Assembly: GCA_017548385.1 (NCBI GenBank) | Contig: JAFZAE010000229.1 | Span: forward strand, 1-61,493 | From: Prevotella sp. | GTDB lineage: Bacteria; Bacteroidota; Bacteroidia; Bacteroidales; Bacteroidaceae | Reading direction: 5' to 3' | DNA length: 61,493 bases | Part shown: piece after piece, positions 1 to 8,039 of the stretch | Position numbering within the stretch: position 1 is the stretch's first letter | How the letters are laid out: the number at the start of each line of letters is the position of its first letter | The notes under the pieces: generated by a model | Seen by the model: the letters and a program-made list of their open reading frames with translations, nothing else | Databases searched by the model: none | Told to the model about the DNA's origin: nothing | Made by a program: the position numbers and the translations under genes

Positions 1-347
1 AGCATCACGGGCTTGTGGGCTTTTACATCGGTTGTCCATACATTCAGCACACAACAATTCTCCGACATCTCATCCTCACTGAGTGTTTTTCCCCACACTT
101 GTTGCATCGCTTGTGGTCCCCAGTGGTCGCATACCCTCACACCTTTCCATTTTTTTACAGGCTGTGGGGGCATGAAACGTTCCACCTTGGCATAAGGAAT
201 ACCTAAGAAAGCTAAGGTGCCCTCTTGTATGATACCACTCACTTTACCGCTATTGGTTTTGACAACAAGGTTCTGTCTCACGTTTTGCTGGGCCATTGCT
301 GACACTACCATCAACAACATGGCGAATAACATTAATACCTTTTTCAT
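1..347 (-). CDS. Type B carboxylesterase (partial, N-terminal 115 residues)
   Basis: The gene runs off the left edge. The visible product has a signal peptide (MKKVLMLFAMLLMVVSAMAQ) followed by the N-terminal signature of the carboxylesterase/para-nitrobenzyl esterase family: VKTNSGKVSGI, FLGIPYAK, a RFMPPQPVKKWKGV block, then LSEDEMSENCCVLNVWT, where the family has the first disulfide Cys and LNVWTP. The catalytic Ser-Glu-His lie beyond the edge. It is exported and diverges from the rhamnogalacturonan operon, so removal of ester groups from a plant polysaccharide or its fragments is plausible, but that is inferred from position only. The start is the ATG opening the signal peptide; a -7 box lies 23 bases upstream. 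Confidence 0.88.
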   Translation of the reverse strand, partial: MKKVLMLFAMLLMVVSAMAQQNVRQNLVVKTNSGKVSGIIQEGTLAFLGIPYAKVERFMPPQPVKKWKGVRVCDHWGPQAMQQVWGKTLSEDEMSENCCVLNVWTTDVKAHKPVM

Positions 348-369
348 CGTATACTTTGTTTCTTTGATG

Positions 370-377
370 CAAAAGTA
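370..377 (-). promoter_or_regulatory. -7 promoter box for the carboxylesterase
   Basis: On the minus strand this reads TACTTTTG, an exact match to the Bacteroidota -7 consensus TAnnTTTG, 22 bases before the esterase start codon. I see no good TTTG element at the usual upstream distance. Confidence 0.55.
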
Positions 378-387
378 CGAAAATAAA

Positions 388-500
388 ATGAAGATTGAAA
401 ATTGAAGATTGAATTTTTGGAGCAGCGAGAGCAGAGTCGAACTCGTTTGAACTATGCCGAGTCGTGACAAAAATCAGCAAAGCTAAAATTGAACATTGAA
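388..500. repeat. Degenerate GATTGAAAATTGAA repeats
   Basis: The gap between the divergent esterase and rhaM holds imperfect copies of a 7-8 base unit: GATTGAAA, ATTGAA, GATTGAA near 391-412 and ATTGAACATTGAAAA near 487-502. The same word recurs at the 3' end of the nitroreductase gene (about 6753-6773) and, on the other strand, before the first GH106 gene (about 3675-3686). Confidence 0.5.
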
Positions 501-515
501 AAAACTTTTGTTCTC

Positions 516-546
516 TTTGTTTTGTAATTTGTTTTCATTATCTTTG
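516..546 (+). promoter_or_regulatory. Promoter of the rhamnose mutarotase/GH28/GH106 operon
   Basis: TTTG at 516-519, 19 bases, then TATCTTTG at 539-546: a full match to the Bacteroidota -33/-7 promoter, about 40 bases before rhaM. It is the only strong promoter seen before the run of same-strand genes down to Maf. Confidence 0.75.
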
Positions 547-585
547 CACACACAAGTCTACTAACAAATAACTGGCAATAACACA

Positions 586-903
586 ATGAGAAGATTCGCC
601 TTTAAGATGTACCTCAAACCTGGGTGCGAGAAGGAATATGAGAAACGCCATGCAGCGATATGGCCAGAACTGGTGAAAATGATTAAAGAGCAGGGTGTAG
701 GTAACTACAGCATTTTCTGGGATAAAGATACCAATATCCTCTTTGGATATCAGGAGTGCAGCGGTGAGGGCTCTTCACAAGACACTGATAGTGTGGACCC
801 TGTCACTCAACGTTGGTGGGACATGATGGCCGATATTATGGAGGTCAATCCCGACAACTCTCCGGTTACTGTCCCAATTCAAGAAGTCTTCCACCTCGAC
901 TGA
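586..903 (+). CDS. rhaM: L-rhamnose mutarotase
   Basis: 105 residues, the usual length of the RhaM/YiiL family, which interconverts alpha and beta anomers of L-rhamnose in the cytoplasm. Family features are visible: an N-terminal RRFAFKMYLKPG strand, the block EYEKRHAAIWPEL carrying the conserved His, YSIFWD in mid-protein, and the paired Trp in QRWWDMMADIM near residue 76. No signal peptide. It is the first gene of the operon, 28 bases before the acetylesterase, and would handle free rhamnose released by the two GH106 enzymes. No rhamnose isomerase, kinase or aldolase gene is in the window. Confidence 0.93.
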   Translation: MRRFAFKMYLKPGCEKEYEKRHAAIWPELVKMIKEQGVGNYSIFWDKDTNILFGYQECSGEGSSQDTDSVDPVTQRWWDMMADIMEVNPDNSPVTVPIQEVFHLD

Positions 904-931
904 TCATAGACTTTAGGCTTTAGAATTCACG

Positions 932-2110
932 ATGATGAGAAAAGTATTTTTCTTTTTGGCACTGGCAGTTCTGCCCGTTATGGCACAGACGGGGGCGTTT
1001 GATGTGGATATCAACGAACCGGGCTATTTTAAAGTGGCTGTTCCCGATGGAAATTACAAGGTGACTGTCACTGTGGGAGCACCTGATAGAGCATCGCAAA
1101 CTGTCATTCGTGCGGAGAATCGCAGGCTGATGGTGGAGAATGCTTTCACGCTTAAAGATAAATATGTGGATTATGAGTTCGTTGTCAATAAACGCTCAGT
1201 GAACTATGTACTCGATGGGAAAGATGGTGTCGTGAAAATTAAGGAGCGTGAGAAAGACTATCTTACATGGGATGATTTTCTTACCCTTGAATTCAATGGA
1301 CCTGCGCCAGCTGTGAGACATATCACCATCCAGCCCGACACCACTGCTACCACTATCTTCCTTTGTGGCAACTCTACCGTTGTCGACCAACCCACTGAGC
1401 CTTGGGCATCATGGGGACAAATGATTCCCCGATGGTTTGGACCGCAGGTGGCCATCAGCAACCATGCGGAGAGCGGACTGACGGCACGCACGTTTCTTGC
1501 CTCCAACCGCCTAGACCAGATCCTATCGATGATGCGCCCGGGCGACTATGTCATCTGTGAATTCGGACATAATGACGAAAAAGAACATGCTGACGGCGAT
1601 GGACCATGGTACCACTATGCCCATAATCTCAAAATCTTCGTTGACAAGGTGAGAAAGCGTGGAGGTGTCGTCATCTTCTGCACACCCACACAGCGCCGAT
1701 TCTGGGAAGACGACCAAAAGCATATCAGTAATACCCATGGTGACTTTCCGGCAGCGATGAAAGCGGTGGCTGAACGGGAAAACGTACCTGTTATAGATCT
1801 GAATGCGATGACGAAGACCTTCTTCGAGACATTGGGTTTCGAGGACAGCAAGCGGGCATTGGTATTCTATCCTGCCAACACATACCCCAATCAAGAGAAG
1901 GAATTGGCCGACAATACCCATTTTAACCCATATGGCGCCTATGAGGTGGCCAAAATGGTGGTTCAAGGTATGGTGGATTTGCAACTGCCTGTCATCAATG
2001 GGTTGCGTGAGAGATGGAAAACATTCAATCCCGCAGTTCCAGACGACTGGCATACCTTCAAATGGTATGATGCCGATGCCACCGATACCACCAAACCAGA
2101 TGGGAATTAA
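932..2110 (+). CDS. Rhamnogalacturonan acetylesterase, SGNH family (CE12-type)
   Basis: 392 residues with a signal peptide ending near MAQ. About 120 residues of beta-rich sequence (20-135) precede the SGNH hydrolase domain. Catalytic blocks: FLCGNSTVVDQ (nucleophile Ser148, with Asn where many members have Asp), ESGLTARTF (oxyanion Gly about 182), FGHND (Asn214) and DNTHFN (Asp327, His330). This architecture and the WASWGQMIPRWF run match bacterial rhamnogalacturonan acetylesterases, which remove acetyl groups from the galacturonic acid of RG-I and so open the chain to the downstream GH28. Second gene of the operon. Two ATG codons in a row open the gene; either could be used. Confidence 0.9.
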   Translation: MMRKVFFFLALAVLPVMAQTGAFDVDINEPGYFKVAVPDGNYKVTVTVGAPDRASQTVIRAENRRLMVENAFTLKDKYVDYEFVVNKRSVNYVLDGKDGVVKIKEREKDYLTWDDFLTLEFNGPAPAVRHITIQPDTTATTIFLCGNSTVVDQPTEPWASWGQMIPRWFGPQVAISNHAESGLTARTFLASNRLDQILSMMRPGDYVICEFGHNDEKEHADGDGPWYHYAHNLKIFVDKVRKRGGVVIFCTPTQRRFWEDDQKHISNTHGDFPAAMKAVAERENVPVIDLNAMTKTFFETLGFEDSKRALVFYPANTYPNQEKELADNTHFNPYGAYEVAKMVVQGMVDLQLPVINGLRERWKTFNPAVPDDWHTFKWYDADATDTTKPDGN

Positions 2111-2120
2111 TTATTTAGAG

Positions 2121-2159
2121 TAGACGAGTAGACGAGTAGACGAGTGACAAGTAGACAAG
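2121..2159. repeat. 8-bp tandem repeat TAGACGAG (three perfect copies plus variants)
   Basis: TAGACGAG occurs three times head to tail (2121-2144), followed by TGACAAG and TAGACAAG. Its reverse complement rotates to GTCTACTC, close to the GTCAACTC repeats at 21553-21584 and 26446-26469, so it appears to belong to the same dispersed family. Confidence 0.75.
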
Positions 2160-2180
2160 TTATTTGCAACTTCATACTCC

Positions 2181-2215
2181 TAATTTCCAATTTCTTATTT
2201 CTAATTTCTAATTTC
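2181..2215. repeat. 7-bp tandem repeat TAATTTC (five copies)
   Basis: TAATTTC, CAATTTC, TTATTTC, TAATTTC, TAATTTC lie head to tail just before GH28, directly after the TAGACGAG array. Similar AATTTC/ATTCTCA words lie before the first GH106 gene (about 3616-3650). Confidence 0.75.
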
Positions 2216-2232
2216 CTAACCCCCTAATTAAA

Positions 2233-3591
2233 ATGAAAAAAGCACTCTTAATCCTCATGATGATGACAATTGCCCTGACTCAGGCAGGGGCAAAGAAACC
2301 GAAAACACCCAAGCCACAATTATGGCCTGATGGTACACCTATTTCGGAATGGTTTAATGATACCACGAAAATCGATGTCAATACACTCGGAACAAAATAT
2401 GTGATTACCGACTATGGCGTGAAAAATGATTCTACATTGATACAGACAGAAGCAATCCAACATGTCATTGACCTTGCCGCGAATAATGGTGGGGGAGTGG
2501 TGGTCATCCCCCAAGGAACGTTCCTCACCGGTTCGCTCTTCTTTAAGCAAGGTACACACTTGCATGTGCAGGAAGGTGGAATGGTTAAGGGCATCGATGC
2601 CATCAAGTACTATCCCATCAAGAAGACCCGTATCGAAGGACAGACCATCGATTATTTCTGTGCTCTCATCAATGCCGATGGCATCGATGGGTTCACTATC
2701 ACTGGTAATGGAACTATCAATGGTAATGGTCTGCGATTCTGGGAAGAGTTTTGGATTCGTCGTAAATACAATCGTCAGTGTACCAACCTCGAAGCCCTCA
2801 GACCTCGATTGGTCTATATCTCAAATTGTAAGAATGTGCAGGTGCAGGATGTGCATCTCATCAACAGTCCTTTCTGGACCAACCATCTCTATCGTTGTGA
2901 GCGGGTGAAATATATCGGTTGCACTATCTATGCGCCGCATGAGCCTCAGGAGTCGAAGGCACCCAGCAGTGATGCACTTGACATTGATGTTTGCAAGGAT
3001 GTGCTTGTGCATGGCTGTAACATCAGCGTTAACGACGATGCTGTGGTGCTCAAGGGAGGTAAGGGGACATGGGCGGACAAAGATCCCAATAATGGCCCAA
3101 GTTCGAATGTCATCGTTCAGCATTGCCACTATGGATTTGTACATGGATGTGTAACGTTGGGTAGTGAGAGTTTGCATGACTGGAATGTTATCCTACGTGA
3201 TTGCCATGTCGAGCAGGCCAGCAATGTGCTTTGGCTTAAGATGCGTCCTGACACGCCACAGCATTATGAATATGTCACAGTGGAAAATCTCACGGGCAAC
3301 TGCAATAATTTCCTGCTGATCCGTCCATGGACGCAATTCTATAAGCCAGAGGAACGTGATGACATGCCGTTATCGCAGTGTAACAACATCGTCATGCGAA
3401 ATATCAATATGACATGCAAGGATTTCTTCGCAGTGACCACCTCGGACAAATTCACACTCAAGGACTTCACTTTTGAGAACATCAATGTGACGGACGAGAA
3501 AAATGGCTTTGATCCACTGCTCATCCCAGGTACCACCGTCAAAAATATGGTGATTAATGGGGAGAAAAGGGATGTAAGAGGTAAGAAGTGA
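2233..3591 (+). CDS. GH28 family pectin hydrolase (rhamnogalacturonase/polygalacturonase type)
   Basis: 452 residues: signal peptide (MKKALLILMMMTIALTQAGA), then a right-handed parallel beta-helix beginning with ITDYGVKNDSTLIQTEAIQ (about 58-76), the usual opening of GH28. Active-site segments: SSDALDID (245-252) in place of NTDGID, NDDAVVLKGG (Asp268, Asp269), GFVHGCVTLGSES (His304) and WLKMRPD (about 334-340) in place of RIK. The hydrolysed bond is probably between galacturonic acid and rhamnose or galacturonic acid; exo versus endo action cannot be told. It lies between the acetylesterase and an alpha-L-rhamnosidase, which favours RG-I over plain homogalacturonan. The gene end is purine-rich and repetitive (about 3574-3602). 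Confidence 0.92.
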   Translation: MKKALLILMMMTIALTQAGAKKPKTPKPQLWPDGTPISEWFNDTTKIDVNTLGTKYVITDYGVKNDSTLIQTEAIQHVIDLAANNGGGVVVIPQGTFLTGSLFFKQGTHLHVQEGGMVKGIDAIKYYPIKKTRIEGQTIDYFCALINADGIDGFTITGNGTINGNGLRFWEEFWIRRKYNRQCTNLEALRPRLVYISNCKNVQVQDVHLINSPFWTNHLYRCERVKYIGCTIYAPHEPQESKAPSSDALDIDVCKDVLVHGCNISVNDDAVVLKGGKGTWADKDPNNGPSSNVIVQHCHYGFVHGCVTLGSESLHDWNVILRDCHVEQASNVLWLKMRPDTPQHYEYVTVENLTGNCNNFLLIRPWTQFYKPEERDDMPLSQCNNIVMRNINMTCKDFFAVTTSDKFTLKDFTFENINVTDEKNGFDPLLIPGTTVKNMVINGEKRDVRGKK

Positions 3592-3685
3592 GAGGTGAGA
3601 GATTACTCCTCCAATCATTCTCAATTCCTAAATCTCAATTCTCAAATTTCAATCATATGTTCCTTTAACAACTTTTCAATTTTCA

Positions 3686-6253
3686 ATGAAAAAAAATATA
3701 CTGACACTACTCTTTTTGATGGCTTCAGGTTTCGCTTTTGCCCAATACTGGCCCACACCTGCACCGGAAGCCAAGGCCGGCGCAAGATGGTGGTGGCTCG
3801 GTTCGGCAGTGGACAAGGAAAATCTCAGATGGAATATGCAACAATATGCCGATAAAGGTATTGGCGCATTGGAAATCACACCATTGTATGGCGTGCAGGG
3901 TAATGATGCAAACAATATTCCATTCTTGTCCAGTCAATGGATGGAGATGCTGAAATTCGTTGAACAGGAAGGACAGCGTGACGGCATACAGATAGATATG
4001 AACTGCGGTACGGGTTGGCCTTTTGGTGGACCATTGGTGCCACTTGAGGAGGCTGCTTGCAAGATGGTCATCGTTGATACTTTGGTGGATGTAAAGGTGG
4101 CTGACAATATCAATCTACCGGCACCAGAAAAAGAACGGCAGTATGCAAAATTAGTCGTACAACGTGCCTATCCTGTAACCGACCCTTCGAAACGGCGGGT
4201 TATAGCACTTTACCAGAGCAGGACAAGACAAAAGGTGAAACGTGCCGCACCGGGTGGAGAAGGGTATGTCATCGACCATTTTGACTCTACAGCTGTGGCG
4301 CATTATTTGCAGCGTTTCGAGAAAGCCTTTGCCGAGACACAGACACCTTATCCCCATACGTTCTTCAATGACAGTTATGAAGTGTATAATGCCGACTGGA
4401 CACCCACGTTGCTTGACGAGTTCGCTGCACGTAGGGGCTATCGGTTAGAGGACTGTCTACCACAGTTCATTGATGGTGACCCACAGGTGGTGAGTGACTA
4501 CCGAGAGACGTTGGGTGACTTGCTCCTGAAAAATTTCACAGAGCAATGGGTGGCATGGTGCCATTCACATGGGGTGACCGTACGCAACCAAGCACATGGT
4601 TCACCAGCCAATCTCATCGATGTATATGCTGCAGTAGATATTCCGGAAATAGAAGGCTTTGGACTGTCGGAATTTGGCATCAAGGGATTGCGCACCGACC
4701 CAGGTTACACACGGAAAAACTATTCAGACCTCACCATGCTTAAATATGCACCGTCGGCAGCGCATATCACAGGGAAAAAATTCACAAGTTCTGAGACGTT
4801 CACTTGGCTCACTGAGCATTTCCGGACATCATTGAGTCAGATGAAACCCGACCTCGACCTCATGTTTTGTGCAGGTGTCAACCATATCTTCTTCCATGGC
4901 ATCTGTTATTCGCCAAAAGACGACCCTTGGCCGGGATGGAAATTCTATGCCAGTATAGATATGTCGCCAACTAACACCATTTGGCGCGATGCCGGCTATT
5001 TCCTAAAATATATCGAAAGATGCCAAAGTTTCTTGCAATTAGGACAACCAGATAATGATTTTCTGGTTTATTTACCAGTGCGTGATATGTGGAGGCAGGA
5101 TACACAGAAAAAACTGATGCAATTTGATATCCATGCCATGGACCAAAAAGCCCCTGAGTTTATTCGGTCGATTCTGACCATCGATTCTTTGGGCTTCGAT
5201 TGTGACTATATCTCTGACAAATACTTACTCACCACGACATTCGATGGTAAAATGCTGCGCACGGCTGCAGGCGTGGAATACAAGGCCGTGGTCATCCCCG
5301 GCGATTATATCATGCCCGACAATGTGAAGAAACATCTCAATGACTTGGCCGCCAAAGGAGCAAAGATTATCTGGGGCATCTCGGAAATAGACCTGAAACG
5401 TGCTGCTAAACCCGAGCAGTTGAAGACGGTCGCCCGACTGAACATTATCCGTCGAAGCAACCCAGAGGGCTATCACTATTTCATTGCTAATCTCACCCCC
5501 AACGATGTTGATCAGTATCTCCCTCTTGCAGTGGATTTTGCCTTTGCAATTTGGTTCGATCCAATGACTGGAAAAATGTTTGCTGATATCGGAGAGAATG
5601 GGAAAATTCGGGTGAGGTTGCGCTCAGGAGAGTCAATGATTCTTCAGACTTTCAATGAGAAAGGAACCGGTCTCGAAAGCATGCTCTATGTGTTAGGTAG
5701 TCCAAATCCTACTATACCGTTGGCTCCACCGATAGAAATTAATAAAGGATGGACATTGTCGTTCATCGAGAGTGCACCACAAGTGGACTCACAGTATGCT
5801 ATTGATACGTTACGAACTTGGGAGGGACTTGATGATACCACAGCCCATCTGATGGGGACGGGTGTCTATGAATGTGATTTCAAACTATCACGTAAGAATG
5901 TAAAATTTAAAAACAATGATTGGGTGATAGACCTGGGGGATGTGCGTGAGAGTGCAAGGGTTTATATCAATGATGTGAAGATAGGATGTGCCTGGTCAGT
6001 GCCATACACCCTAGTATTCCCGGGAAACCTACTCAAGAAAGGGAAAAACCATATCCGAATTGAGGTCACCAACCTTCCCGCAAACCGCATAGCACAGATG
6101 GACAGAGAGGGTGTGAAATGGCGAAAGATGAATGAAATCAATGTGGTAGATATCAACTATAAAAACACTACCTACGATGGATGGGCGCCCGTACCCTCTG
6201 GCCTCAATAGTAAAGTTACAATAGCTCCAATAAAAGATGGTTATGACTTTTGA
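3686..6253 (+). CDS. GH106-type alpha-L-rhamnosidase (first copy)
   Basis: 855 residues with a signal peptide (MKKNILTLLFLMASGFAFAQ). The mature N-terminus, ARWWWLGSAVDKENLR followed by DKGIGALEITPLYGV, is the start of the GH106 family TIM-barrel; the segments MNCGTGWPFGG, FFNDSYEVY and FTSSETFTWLTEHF also match. A jelly-roll C-terminus follows (about 730-850, with DLGDVRESARVYIN and VTNLPANRIAQMD). The family removes non-reducing alpha-L-rhamnose from RG-I or RG-II. It is the last hydrolase of the operon and overlaps the nitroreductase gene by up to 17 bases. It is shorter than, and clearly different from, the second GH106 copy at 13993-17151. Confidence 0.9.
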   Translation: MKKNILTLLFLMASGFAFAQYWPTPAPEAKAGARWWWLGSAVDKENLRWNMQQYADKGIGALEITPLYGVQGNDANNIPFLSSQWMEMLKFVEQEGQRDGIQIDMNCGTGWPFGGPLVPLEEAACKMVIVDTLVDVKVADNINLPAPEKERQYAKLVVQRAYPVTDPSKRRVIALYQSRTRQKVKRAAPGGEGYVIDHFDSTAVAHYLQRFEKAFAETQTPYPHTFFNDSYEVYNADWTPTLLDEFAARRGYRLEDCLPQFIDGDPQVVSDYRETLGDLLLKNFTEQWVAWCHSHGVTVRNQAHGSPANLIDVYAAVDIPEIEGFGLSEFGIKGLRTDPGYTRKNYSDLTMLKYAPSAAHITGKKFTSSETFTWLTEHFRTSLSQMKPDLDLMFCAGVNHIFFHGICYSPKDDPWPGWKFYASIDMSPTNTIWRDAGYFLKYIERCQSFLQLGQPDNDFLVYLPVRDMWRQDTQKKLMQFDIHAMDQKAPEFIRSILTIDSLGFDCDYISDKYLLTTTFDGKMLRTAAGVEYKAVVIPGDYIMPDNVKKHLNDLAAKGAKIIWGISEIDLKRAAKPEQLKTVARLNIIRRSNPEGYHYFIANLTPNDVDQYLPLAVDFAFAIWFDPMTGKMFADIGENGKIRVRLRSGESMILQTFNEKGTGLESMLYVLGSPNPTIPLAPPIEINKGWTLSFIESAPQVDSQYAIDTLRTWEGLDDTTAHLMGTGVYECDFKLSRKNVKFKNNDWVIDLGDVRESARVYINDVKIGCAWSVPYTLVFPGNLLKKGKNHIRIEVTNLPANRIAQMDREGVKWRKMNEINVVDINYKNTTYDGWAPVPSGLNSKVTIAPIKDGYDF

Positions 6254-6770
6254 AAAATTGGTGGCTAAAAGACGTAGTCACCGCAGATATCAGAAAACGG
6301 AGATTGACCCCGAGCAGGTGCAGAAATTGCTTAGGGCGGCATTAATGTCACCTACGTCGAGAGGAAGACAGTTGTGGCAGTTTGTTGCTGTGGATAATAA
6401 AACCGACTTGGAAAAACTGGCCGATGTGAAAGAACAGGGGGCTGCATTCATCAAGGATGCGGCCATGGCCATAGTCGTTTTGGGTAATCCATCACTCAAT
6501 GACTGTTGGATAGAAGATGGAAGTATTGCGGCCATCTCAATGCAGTATCAGGCAGAGGAGTTAGGGCTTGCGTCCTGCTGGGTGCAGGTCAGAGGGCGAC
6601 GTTTGAGTGATGGCACTCTCTCTGCAGATGTGGTAAAGGGTATCCTCGACATACCCAAAGAATTGGATGTGTTGTGTATTCTTGCTTTTGGAAAACCTTT
6701 GAACGCCCTTCCTCCTCATGACGAAGCATCACTGAAATGGGAGAACGTAAGATTGAAAATGGAGGATTGA
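6237..6770 (+). CDS. Nitroreductase family oxidoreductase
   Basis: 177 residues, the size of single-domain FMN-dependent nitroreductases. Visible features are the phosphate/FMN-binding N-terminus (AKRRSHRRYQ), the SPTSRGRQLWQFVAV stretch (about 38-52), and the ELGLASCWVQVRGRR segment near residue 122. The substrate cannot be predicted; the family reduces nitro compounds, flavins or quinones, and small members sometimes dehalogenate. The first ATG overlaps the end of the GH106 gene; the ATG two codons later (6243) would also do and reduces the overlap to 11 bases. Confidence 0.88.
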   Translation: MVMTFEKLVAKRRSHRRYQKTEIDPEQVQKLLRAALMSPTSRGRQLWQFVAVDNKTDLEKLADVKEQGAAFIKDAAMAIVVLGNPSLNDCWIEDGSIAAISMQYQAEELGLASCWVQVRGRRLSDGTLSADVVKGILDIPKELDVLCILAFGKPLNALPPHDEASLKWENVRLKMED

Positions 6771-6809
6771 AAAATGCGAAGAAAAGAGCCTTTCTCTATA
6801 TATTAAAGA

Positions 6810-6857
6810 ACTCACAAACTCATAAACTCACAAACTCACAAACTCATAAACTCAAAA
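6810..6857. repeat. 8-bp tandem repeat ACTCATAA/ACTCACAA (six copies)
   Basis: ACTCACAA, ACTCATAA, ACTCACAA, ACTCACAA, ACTCATAA, ACTCAAAA run without interruption in the leader of the KdsC-like gene. Related copies lie at 21411-21430 and 45323-45346. The array is translatable with the downstream frame but is not part of the conserved protein. Confidence 0.85.
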
Positions 6858-6865
6858 ACTTACCT

Positions 6866-7384
6866 ATGATCAATTACGATTTAAGTAAAATAAAAGCAGT
6901 GATATTCGATGTTGATGGTGTGCTCAGTGCCCAGACTATTCTTATGGATTCAGATGGCGAACCTATGCGAACGATTAACATTCAGGATGGGTATGCCATT
7001 CAATTAGCAGTAAAAATGGGATTACGTGTCGTCATCCTCACCGGTGGTAAGACACCCAATATCAAGTCAAGGTATAATTATCTGGGTGTGACCGATATTT
7101 TTATGAAGTGTGCTGTTAAAATCCTCACATACGAGGAACTGCTAAAAAAATATGACCTTACCGATGAACAAGTATTGTATATGGGTGACGATATTCCCGA
7201 CTTACAGATTATGCAACGCTGTGGATGTCCTTGTTGTCCGGCGGATGCAGCCCCGGAAATCAAGGATGTCAGTGTCTATGTCAGTCAGCGAAAGGGAGGA
7301 TACGGCTGTGCCAGAGATGTCATCGAACAAGTGCTTCGCGCGCAAGGAAAATGGCTCAGCTCTGCGGAGGCTTTCGGATGGTGA
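6866..7384 (+). CDS. kdsC: KDO-8-phosphate phosphatase-like HAD hydrolase (KdsC type)
   Basis: 172 residues from the chosen ATG at 6866. The frame stays open 43 codons upstream, but that part is only the 8-bp repeat array and the end of the nitroreductase gene, whereas family members begin as here with MINYDLSKIKAVIFDVDGV. HAD motif I is FDVDGVLS (Asp13, Asp15), motif II is VILTGG, and motif IV is MGDDIPD, with the typical C1 HAD-IIIA pattern GGYGCARDVIEQVL at the end. KdsC makes 3-deoxy-D-manno-octulosonate for lipopolysaccharide. It is followed by maf, a pairing I recall as common in Bacteroidota. Confidence 0.87.
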   Translation: MINYDLSKIKAVIFDVDGVLSAQTILMDSDGEPMRTINIQDGYAIQLAVKMGLRVVILTGGKTPNIKSRYNYLGVTDIFMKCAVKILTYEELLKKYDLTDEQVLYMGDDIPDLQIMQRCGCPCCPADAAPEIKDVSVYVSQRKGGYGCARDVIEQVLRAQGKWLSSAEAFGW

Positions 7385-7436
7385 TGTTGATTTATAGACA
7401 GCAATTCAATTTAAATTTTTAATTTTCAATAATAAA

Positions 7437-8039
7437 ATGCATCTCATTCTTGCAAGCAACTCTCCACGGCGAAAGGAACTCCTTGCCGGTCTTGGTCTGG
7501 ATTTTGATGTTCGTGTCATCAAAGATATTGACGAGACGTATCCTTCAGAACTGCCAGTCGAACAGATACCTATGTATATCTCGGAACAAAAGGCCAAGGC
7601 GTATCTTGACATTATTCACGATGATGAATTGGTGATAACTGCCGATACAGTAGTAGTGGTAGGACAAAATGTGTTGGGAAAACCAAGAGATAGGGATGAT
7701 GCTTGTGAAATGCTGAGGATGATTAGCGGGTGTACGCATCAGGTCATTACGGGTGTATGTTTGACAAGCCGTTCCGTTCATCGTACACTCTCTGTTTCCA
7801 CAGATGTTACGTTCAAATCTCTTTCAGAGCAGGAAATTTCATTTTATGTGGATTATTACAAGCCGTATGACAAGGCAGGGGCATACGGTATACAGGAATG
7901 GATTGGGTATATCGGGGTGACATCACTCGAAGGTAGCTATTTCAACGTGATGGGACTGCCCGTGCAAAGGATATGGCAAGAACTTCTCGATATCTATGGC
8001 ATGGATGTCCTTATTCATGATGATAAGGCTCACCCTTGA
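7437..8039 (+). CDS. maf: Maf-family nucleotide pyrophosphatase
   Basis: 200 residues, standard for Maf/YhdE/YceF proteins, which hydrolyse non-canonical or modified nucleoside triphosphates and have been linked to septum control. Motifs: ILASNSPRRKELL at residues 4-16 (phosphate-binding), DETYPSELPVEQIP, ITADTVVV (catalytic Asp), GKPRDRDDACEMLRMISG and the C-terminal GAYGIQEW ... IGVTSLEGSYFNVMGLP. It ends 29 bases inside the end of rlmH on the other strand, so the two genes are convergent and share coding DNA. Confidence 0.94.
   Translation: MHLILASNSPRRKELLAGLGLDFDVRVIKDIDETYPSELPVEQIPMYISEQKAKAYLDIIHDDELVITADTVVVVGQNVLGKPRDRDDACEMLRMISGCTHQVITGVCLTSRSVHRTLSVSTDVTFKSLSEQEISFYVDYYKPYDKAGAYGIQEWIGYIGVTSLEGSYFNVMGLPVQRIWQELLDIYGMDVLIHDDKAHP

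Noticed and set aside
1523-2053. A 176-codon minus-strand open frame
   Set aside because: It lies entirely antisense to the acetylesterase gene, whose frame has clear catalytic motifs; the antisense product has no recognisable domain.
6810-6857. Possible CRISPR array
   Set aside because: The unit is 8 bases with no spacers; no cas gene is in the window.
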